Assembly (NCBI GenBank): GCA_014529385.2 | Contig: CM043971.1 | Coordinates: 53,355,209 to 53,419,208, forward strand | Origin: Adiantum capillus-veneris | Lineage: Eukaryota > Streptophyta > Polypodiopsida > Polypodiales > Pteridaceae | Direction: 5' to 3' | DNA: 64,000 nucleotides | Part shown: positions 57,736 through 64,000 of the stretch, one piece after another | How the letters are laid out: every line of letters starts with the position of its first letter | How positions within the stretch are numbered: the stretch's first letter is position 1 | The notes under the pieces: model-generated | Seen by the model: the letters and a program-made list of their open reading frames with translations, nothing else | Told to the model about the DNA's origin: nothing | The model's database searches: none | Position numbers and translations under genes: made by a program

Positions 57736-57753
57736 TATTAATATTTTTGTGCC

Positions 57754-57947
57754 CACGGCATGCGTCGATGCATTTACAAACTTTTGATTGCCTTGCGTGC
57801 GCCGTAGAACGTAGTAGAGGGAGAGAGGGAAAAAGGGAAAAAAGGGAAAAAGGAAAAGGTGTTAGCCTTCCACTCTTTTATCTCACGGCATGCATGGATG
57901 CGTTTACTCCATTGTTGTCCTTGCACACGCCATAGAGCATACTAGAG
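57754..57947. repeat. Diverged direct repeat, about 130-bp period
   Basis: CACGGCATGC(G/A)T-x-GATGC, followed by GCGTGCGCCGTAGAACGTAG or its variant GCACACGCCATAGAGCATAC, occurs at 57754-57819 and 57884-57947. Confidence 0.8.
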
Positions 57948-58082
57948 ATAGAGGACTCTATCCTTCCCCCCTCTCCTTTGTTGTCTTCCCTCTTGCCTTG
58001 GTCCTCCTCTCTCACACTTGCTTCCCATTTGCTCCTCCCTGCACCCCTCCTCATGCCCTTAGGATTCCCCTTGTGCACCTGT

Positions 58083-58084
<2 letters not shown>

Positions 58085-58156
<72 letters not shown>
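58085..58156. repeat. (GA)n microsatellite
   Basis: Pure GA tract of about 72 bp, followed by an ATG-poor segment with no recognised gene. Confidence 0.95.
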
Positions 58157-58159
<3 letters not shown>

Positions 58160-58338
58160 CCGTTGATTCGAAGAAACTCTAAAGCCCAAATTAGGGTTTC
58201 ATGCAACAGTCAGCCCCACCTTTAGGGGTTTTTTGAGCTCTGTGCACTAGCCTTCATACTTGCGTACTGCCTTGCAAGAGAGAGAGAAGGAGAAGAGAGA
58301 CTTGTCGAAAAAATAGAATTTCACCATGGCATGTTTCG

Positions 58339-58339
<1 letters not shown>

Positions 58340-58419
<80 letters not shown>
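58340..58419. repeat. (GA)n microsatellite
   Basis: Pure GA tract of about 80 bp. Ser-Leu or Arg-Glu repeats translated from it are artefacts. Confidence 0.95.
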
Positions 58420-58423
<4 letters not shown>

Positions 58424-58552
58424 TGAGGATGCATAGACGTTGCAGCACATACGCTAAAGTAGAGGAGCACTTAGAAGCCAAAGAGTGAAGATTTGTAGGA
58501 ACAACTGACCTACACTATCGACACTGCATCACACTCCCAACTGCTTGCCTTA

Positions 58553-59435
58553 TGTGGGACACATGTCTAACCTCACCATCGTATCTAATTGCAGTATCAG
58601 CGAGAACCACGATTAAATTGTCAATCCATGGGACAAAGCTGACTTGACTAGTGCATAGAGGCTAAAGAGGTTGTCAATCTCTTGGAAAACAACTAACAAC
58701 TCGCATCTAACTCAAGCTACACTCAAGTGACTGAAATCACCAAAAGCCAATCGCTCATCGACAAACAAATCACATCCGTTATAGCATCAAATGACATCCA
58801 AATGTAACGAAACTTCTACGACATGTTTATAAGACCTAAGCACACATGGTTATGTTCTTAAACCCCACTTTAGGTCAAGTTCCAAAATCGCAATTATTAA
58901 CAGCAGTGGATTTTTGACCTAGTCGTTTTCGACCTAGAATGCATCTAAATGCTTAGCAATAATACCCCAATACCCCGCCTATGCTTAGTTTTTGATTTGA
59001 AAGTGTAAATTCCTAGTTATGATGAAATTAGGCTGCGGGTCGGCAACGCCAAAAGCTACGAAATACTGTGATGTGTTTACGTCAAACGGGACTGCAATGT
59101 GACAATTGGGGAGGGAGTAGGAAGCGCGAGAAGGAGAGGAGCGAGTGTCGTTAGCTCACACTGTGTATTTCATTATCCAAAATTTAATAATAACTTACAA
59201 AAATTGGCTTTTATACCTTAGCCAAGGTTTTTGGTGGTCAAAACTAATAATCTGGGAGTTCTACCAAAGATGGGTAATGACAGTTGATACAATCTGGAAG
59301 CTTGTAGCCCCGGCTCATTAATTACAGAGTTTATCCAAGAAAAAAGGAGTTATAATATTCCCGATTTATCAAAATAATAAATGTTTTACAATGAGAACTC
59401 CAAAAAATGGTATCCGTGTTAGCTTGCTGCTAACA
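58553..59435 (-). repeat. 3' LTR of the second element
   Basis: Element sense starts TGTTAGCAGCAAGCTAAC (at 59435) and ends at 58553 with GTCCCACA. The outer flank is CCTTA (58548-58552), the presumed half of a target duplication. Confidence 0.92.
59208..59215 (-). promoter_or_regulatory. TATA box in LTR
   Basis: TATAAAAG on the minus strand in the same context as in the other two LTRs. Confidence 0.7.
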
Positions 59436-59449
59436 TTCCCCCCCTCCTC
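59436..59449 (-). promoter_or_regulatory. Polypurine tract
   Basis: GAGGAGGGGGGGAA on the minus strand directly before the 3' LTR. Confidence 0.88.
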
Positions 59450-59530
59450 GCCTGTGTCGTCCCTTGACACAACTTTATGGGTTGAAGTAGTCTTCGGACT
59501 GGTGACTGGCGAGGCGGTCTTTAAGTGCAC

Positions 59531-62500
59531 TTAGTTCCTTTTCGTTCTGATCTTTCTTTCTTTATCTGACACTTGCAAAAACTGCATAGTTACTCTGTTT
59601 TTCAGCTCCACTGCAGAGTAGCCTACAAACCTTGATGTGAGGTTGCTAATCACTGTCGCAAATATCTTCGTTCGCCAAGTGAAGAATCCCATGTAGAACG
59701 CTTTCTCAAATGCCAGCATATTGTGTGAAGGTAGAAAAATGCATCTAGCATAAAAGCCATAGAGGACTTCTTTGGAAGGTTGGCTGCTGAGATCATAGCA
59801 CAAACCTTTGTTACCCTCAAGGAATGACATCCAAGGGGCGCCTGCTTGCTCTGGCTCATTGAACACTTCAATGCATGTGAGAAGCATTCGACAGATCTTA
59901 TATAGCATAGCACATGACAAATCTGGTAGACTTTTGAAGAATAACATGGTGCCCTTTAGGGTTTTCACCATGTATTCTTCAGTCGCTGGTCCCTTTTCTG
60001 GAGCAGGCAATCTGGGGTAGTTTAGCCAAGTTGGCCGCTTATTTAGTAGTACTTCATGTGCAATCCAGGTCCTTACTCTTGGTACATGACAGAAAGGCGG
60101 ATCTTTTTGCAGGGCCGCAGGTGCTCTCGTGAACAGAATCAAGTATCTTGGGTTTTTGTTCAGCCAGGTCAACCTCCAGTTCGGGTGGTCTTTATCTGCG
60201 TCCTCGACTTGCATGTCTTTGTAAAGCCTTTCTTTTACCTGTAGCAACTCCACTTTTATCAAAGGGTATGACAGAGACTGTTGGTGCCATTGCGCATTGA
60301 TTTGATTGGGAGTGAGTTGTGTAATGTTGATGGAGTGAAGAACTCTCAACTCCCAATCCATCGCTGCCTTCCACTGCTCATCTACCTCTTGTGTAATCTT
60401 TTCTTTCATTAGTGCATCTTCTTCAGCCTTTGAGAGATGGACCATGGGTACTGTGTCTTCTTCTGTAATGGTTACCTGAAAATCTTCCTCACCACTCAGC
60501 TCTACTGTGAGCTGTGTCTCCATTTCAGCAAATGATACTGAGGGTATGTCTATTTGAGGCTGCTCCAAAGTGCCTGCCTCTTCTTGTGTTTCCGGCCTTC
60601 CCTCCCTCAGTAGGTAGCTGGTTGACACATTTGAGTTCCACTATCTCCTTCAGCAATTTGTCTTCTCTTTGGACCCACATCAAGGCCAGGTCTCTGCGTT
60701 GAGATTTCTCTAACTTCAGCTCCAGCTCGAGGTCTTTATTTTTCTTTTTTAGTTCCTTGTAGACCTCGTATGTACCTTTAATCGAGGTGACAGCTCGATT
60801 TTCTCGTATTTGTCGCAAGAATATTGCATGATCATTGATTCTTTGTTTTGAGTACTGTAGAGAAGCATTGGCTACATCTAGCTGTATCTGGATCTTTTGA
60901 GCTGATAGGGTGGTAGTGAGAAGTTCATTTGTAACTTCTGTCAGCTGATCATCCTTGGATTTGCACGCATCTGACAGTTTGGTAAGCAGCTCACCCAGCT
61001 CTTTCATTTTTTTTGTTCCTTATCTCTAGCGAGCTGATGTTGTTCAGCTTCTGCTCTCAGCTTCTATACTTGCCTTTGCAGATCGGTGATGACATTAAGT
61101 CTGTCATCTAACTCCCTTTGGAGTGCATCAATCACCATCTCTAACTCTTTGACCCGTGTGCTACGGCCAAGTGCTGCTGAGTGAAGCCTTTCTATCATCT
61201 CCTGCATTTGCTTAGCATGTTTGTTAACCTGCAGGATAACTTCGTCATTGGATTGCCAGTCTTCATTGCGTGCCAACTGAGTTGATGTTTCTGCAGTCTC
61301 TTTTGTGTCTTTTGGCTGTGTCAGGATGGCTGGTCGCTATCGTTCTTGTAGCTATGGCCATTCTTTTTTGTGTGGAGGTAGAGGGTGGTTCCTCTACCTC
61401 TTGTTCTCTTGACTACTCAAGCCTTGTGGTGTCCTCTTCTATTGTAGGACTTGCTGTCTTGTCTGTCTCTAGCTCTTTCTCTATTGGCTGCTCTGAGTAG
61501 ATCCAACTGCTTGTTGTGTAGATTCCTCTGCTTTCTCTTGTTCAGGCTTTGCTTCTTTCATTGGCTCATTTGTTGTGTCTTTAACTATCGGTGATGGTGG
61601 TGGGCTTGGCATTGGTTGATCTTGGTGTTCAGAGACAGGAGAAGAGATGCGGGAGACACATCACCTTGGGCATATTGTGCTTCTCCTTGTGCAGTGGTCT
61701 CCTCTGCATGCTCTTGATGTTCTTCCACCTCTTTTGCCTTCCTTGCCACTTCTTCAGCTTCATTTAGATTTAAAGCTTCTGCTTCTTGGTACATACGTTC
61801 CAATACTTCAGCGTGTTCTTCAACCTATTTCCTGGTGTGATGCTTGGTCCTTGGTCCCTTAAGTCCACTAGGCACCCATTTTTTCGGGTCCTTTCTTTGT
61901 GCTTATCAGCTACGTTGGTATGCATGTTTCTTTCAAACTGGGTTTGCTTTTGCACGGGCACTTCTTTGTGTGCTGCCACGGATTTTCTCTTCATCTCCTC
62001 TCTTCGTGCTCTCTTTTCTTCATTATCCGAACTTTCAGTGCTGCGCCTTTCAGGCGAGCTTTCAGCCGATTCTTCATCAGGTTTGTAGGATCTCTTGGTC
62101 AATCTTGTAGCTCGAGGAGATGGTTGAGTTGACACTATCTAAGTGTTTTGGTCTGGGGTAGGTGGTAGGTTGTCAGCCATGCCGATGGCATGGTATGCAA
62201 TTCTTATCAATGCCTCTGGTGCACACAGGTAAGTAATCTTTCCTTCTTTCTTTGTGCCTTTCAAAGTGGTCAAGATATATTGTGAGTGGTCCACCGGTTT
62301 CCTGGTTATTGACTTGAGGAATTGCATGAAGGTGGTAGCAACCGCATGATTTGGCGTGGTATACCGTGGTGGCTTCTTAGCCAGGAAGTGGAAGTGTTGG
62401 TGGTATAAATTGGCTAGCTCTTCCACATGCTTGTGAATAAGGTCCGCAAAGGTGGCTGCGGCAGTTTCTTTGGTGAAAGTACCTGCCATTTTCTTGTCCC

Positions 62501-62985
62501 TTGCCCTCATTGTCATTCCTTCTGTGGGCAGTCTGAGTGCTGCTGCCACTATTTCCTTGGTTATCACCACTTCAACTTTATTCCCCTGAGGGTCAGAAAT
62601 CTGGGCAGTTCCATCTTCTTTGATCGTGGATAAAAGCTCGTAAGATTTTTGGAAATCCACACTGCACAGCTCCTGTTCATAGAAATCTCCGAGTCCTAGC
62701 CTGCGGTTGGCTTCTTTGGTCTCTGGCTTCTCTGGCTTCGCGGCGACGTTATACACTTCTTTTGGTAGGAGTTGCAACTCTACCTAATGTCCCTCCTCAC
62801 TCTTGAATCTGCCGGTGAACACTATGGTGTGATGCTCTTCTAGCTGTTCTTTTGAAAGATAAGCTGCCTTGGCGGCTTTGACTGAATCTGGATCCAGTTG
62901 GTATGCGGGTAGCTCCTGCAACTTTTCTTTCTGGTTGAGCTTCTTCTTGGCCTCTCTGCTGCTTGCATGGCTCCTGTGCAGTGAA
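59531..62985 (-). pseudogene. ORF-X, extra ORF before 3' LTR (copy C, better preserved)
   Basis: In element order: an N-terminal segment with a frameshift near the start (EKLQELPAYQLDPDSVKAAK); a stop at about 62783; a 212-residue open block at 62777-62139 (EVYNVAAKPEKPETKEANRR, VEVVITKEIVAAALRLPTEG, GTFTKETAAATFADLIHK, TPNHAVATTFMQFLKS); a TAG where copy A has Trp; a basic/acidic disordered segment at 62.1-61.58 kb; coiled coils at 61276-61064 and 61007-60525; and a C-terminal block of 365 codons without a stop (60628-59531) with CHVPRVRTWIAHEVLLNKRP, GAPWMSFLEGNKGLCYDL and ARCIFLPSHNMLAFEKAF. Total about 1,150 codons. No family recognised. Conservation between copies A and C in both end domains, with the disordered middle more variable, suggests it was a real protein. 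Confidence 0.82.
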
Positions 62986-63156
62986 TGGAGTGTCAAAGTT
63001 AGCAGATTTGATGGATTTTTCTCTGAAATGTCCTTTAGTTTGAAATGCTGACAATTTTGGTCCAATTTGCTTCAAATCAATTTTTGAACAAGCATAGATG
63101 CATAAAAACATGCAGGAAAAAAATTGTAAAGTCCAAACAAAATTTTGCAACCAAAG

Positions 63157-63176
63157 TAAATAATCGCGATTATTTA
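63157..63176. promoter_or_regulatory. 20-bp perfect palindrome
   Basis: TAAATAATCGCGATTATTTA, identical to 22243-22262 at the matching place of the first element. Confidence 0.85.
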
Positions 63177-63452
63177 TAACAGAGTATTTTTTTCAACATT
63201 TTGCAAACTTGGCATCACAGGCTTGAAGTATATACCAAATACATGCTCTGAGTGAAATATGGGCTCATTTGGATGCATAGGGTGAAAATGGTACCAGATT
63301 TTGGCTTTAGGTCTCTGAAACAATAGATATAATGGAAATATGAGATTTTGAGCTCCAAATTGGTTCAAACTTGGCTAGTGGGCTTAGTACATCATGTAAT
63401 TTGGATGTATGATGGCAAAATATCAAAATTCCCTCATTTTGGCTAGAAAGTA

Positions 63453-63468
63453 AATAATCGTGATTATT
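63453..63468. promoter_or_regulatory. Palindromic site, one mismatch
   Basis: AATAATCGTGATTATT, one central mismatch, consistent with a single C-to-T change from the perfect form. Confidence 0.75.
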
Positions 63469-63723
63469 AACATTTCTACCAAAAATCAACATTTTTTGGT
63501 ACAAATTGGTTCTAGGTATTGTATAGACTTTGTGTATGAGATATGAGGTGATTTGAATCAAGAAATGTGGTCCATAACCCAAAAATTGGCTTGCAAAGAC
63601 TTCTTTGCGTTTTTTGGCAATTTCCCGAGTTATAGGTGCTCGTACTTGATTTTTGGCATGTAATAGGTGCGTACACATGATAGGTGAGGTGATGATACAA
63701 TTTCCAAGAAAAAATAATGCAAA

Positions 63724-63747
63724 AGTAAATAATCACGATTATTTACT
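63724..63747. promoter_or_regulatory. 24-bp near-palindrome
   Basis: AGTAAATAATCA followed by CGATTATTTACT; the arms pair over 24 bp with one mismatch at the centre. Confidence 0.8.
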
Positions 63748-64000
63748 GCAGTCACAATTTTCTTGCTAAACTTAAAAATTTTGACCTAAACACATTCTAT
63801 ACACCTAAAACAAGTCCTAAATTGAATTTGGTCAAGTTTGGTCTTGCGGCATCACTTTGTGCTTTGTCAACTCTGAAATCTCTGATTTCTGTGACTATAC
63901 TGCCTGTTGAGTTGGTTAGTCAGTTTTGAGGCTTTGGACTTGTCCGCAACATAGTCGTGAAGCAACTCATCCAATTCTCGCTCATTTGGAGTCAGTTTGA

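Larger units (their letters stand above)
52380..57740 (-). mobile_element. LINE of a non-L1 type with two ORFs
   Basis: In minus-strand order: ORF1 (57.73-56.7 kb), ORF2 endonuclease (56.6-55.9 kb), RT (55.6-54.3 kb), a degraded C-terminus to about 52.6 kb and a TTTCA-rich tail at 52.57-52.38 kb. It is clearly better preserved than the plus-strand LINE. The RT motifs differ from those of the L1-like copy; I leave the clade open. Confidence 0.8.
58553..64000 (-). mobile_element. Second Athila-like element, 3' part (continues past window)
   Basis: 3' LTR, polypurine tract, ORF-X and the upstream spacer are collinear with 17.57-22.9 kb of the first element. The rest, expected to include pol and gag, lies beyond the window. 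Confidence 0.88.
62990..64000 (-). other. Spacer upstream of ORF-X with three palindromes
   Basis: Non-coding, collinear with 22.07-22.8 kb. Palindrome centres near 63166, 63460 and 63735 are 294 and 275 bp apart. Beyond 63.75 kb nothing else is recognised. Confidence 0.65.

Noticed and set aside
57878..58481. Ser-Leu and Arg-Glu repeat proteins across GA/CT tracts (also near 15.9, 27.5 and 28.6 kb)
   Set aside because: They are translations of dinucleotide repeats in two frames and have no flanking coding sequence.

Overview
This window looks like intergenic DNA from a large, repeat-rich land-plant nuclear genome. The evidence is decayed Athila-like Ty3/gypsy elements with tRNA-Asp-type primer sites, a Copia element with the usual initiator-Met primer site, two non-LTR retrotransposons (LINEs), a hAT miniature element, long GA/CT and CA microsatellites, and plant-type gene remnants. 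A Penelope-like reverse transcriptase fragment hints at a non-flowering vascular plant (fern, lycophyte or conifer), but the species cannot be fixed from sequence alone. I found no intact host gene and no structural RNA gene.

Layout. 1-10.8 kb: a heavily decayed minus-strand Ty3/gypsy pol (RNase H and integrase, 8.6-10.1 kb), followed downstream (lower coordinates) by broken post-integrase coding sequence, with a Penelope-like RT fragment abutting the RNase H at about 10.1 kb. 10.9-17.5 kb: mostly non-coding, with a frameshifted universal-stress-protein (USP) pseudogene, a clean 216-bp hAT miniature element, GC hairpins and microsatellites. 17.57-37.99 kb: probably one minus-strand, Athila-like LTR retrotransposon of about 20 kb inserted in a CA microsatellite. 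In element order it reads 5' LTR, PBS, gag, protease, RT, RNase H, integrase zinc domain, a foreign block at 26.15-30.24 kb, a second integrase, a protease-like domain, a spacer, a large extra ORF (here called ORF-X), polypurine tract and 3' LTR. The foreign block carries intronless host-gene remnants (eL42, mL53 and two unrecognised ones), each preceded by a GA tract and several by GC palindromes and a shared leader.

38.92-46.7 kb: a plus-strand relative (element D). Its 5' LTR is interrupted by a minus-strand Copia deletion derivative, its leader is interrupted by a Copia-type solo LTR, and it has a gag remnant. 47.2-51.96 kb: a plus-strand L1-like LINE full of stops. 52.4-57.7 kb: a minus-strand LINE of a different type with both ORFs recognisable. 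58.55 kb to the end: the 3' part of a second copy of the Athila-like family (3' LTR, ORF-X, spacer), running off the window.

The most interesting signals are three. First, ORF-X is present in two copies of the family and resembles no domain I recognise. Second, short palindromes recur about every 294 bp in the non-coding parts of these elements, with paired changes in both arms. Third, a run of host-derived ORFs each carries a GA tract and, in part, a shared upstream module. Some of these could be signals of retroelement biology; none is proven here.
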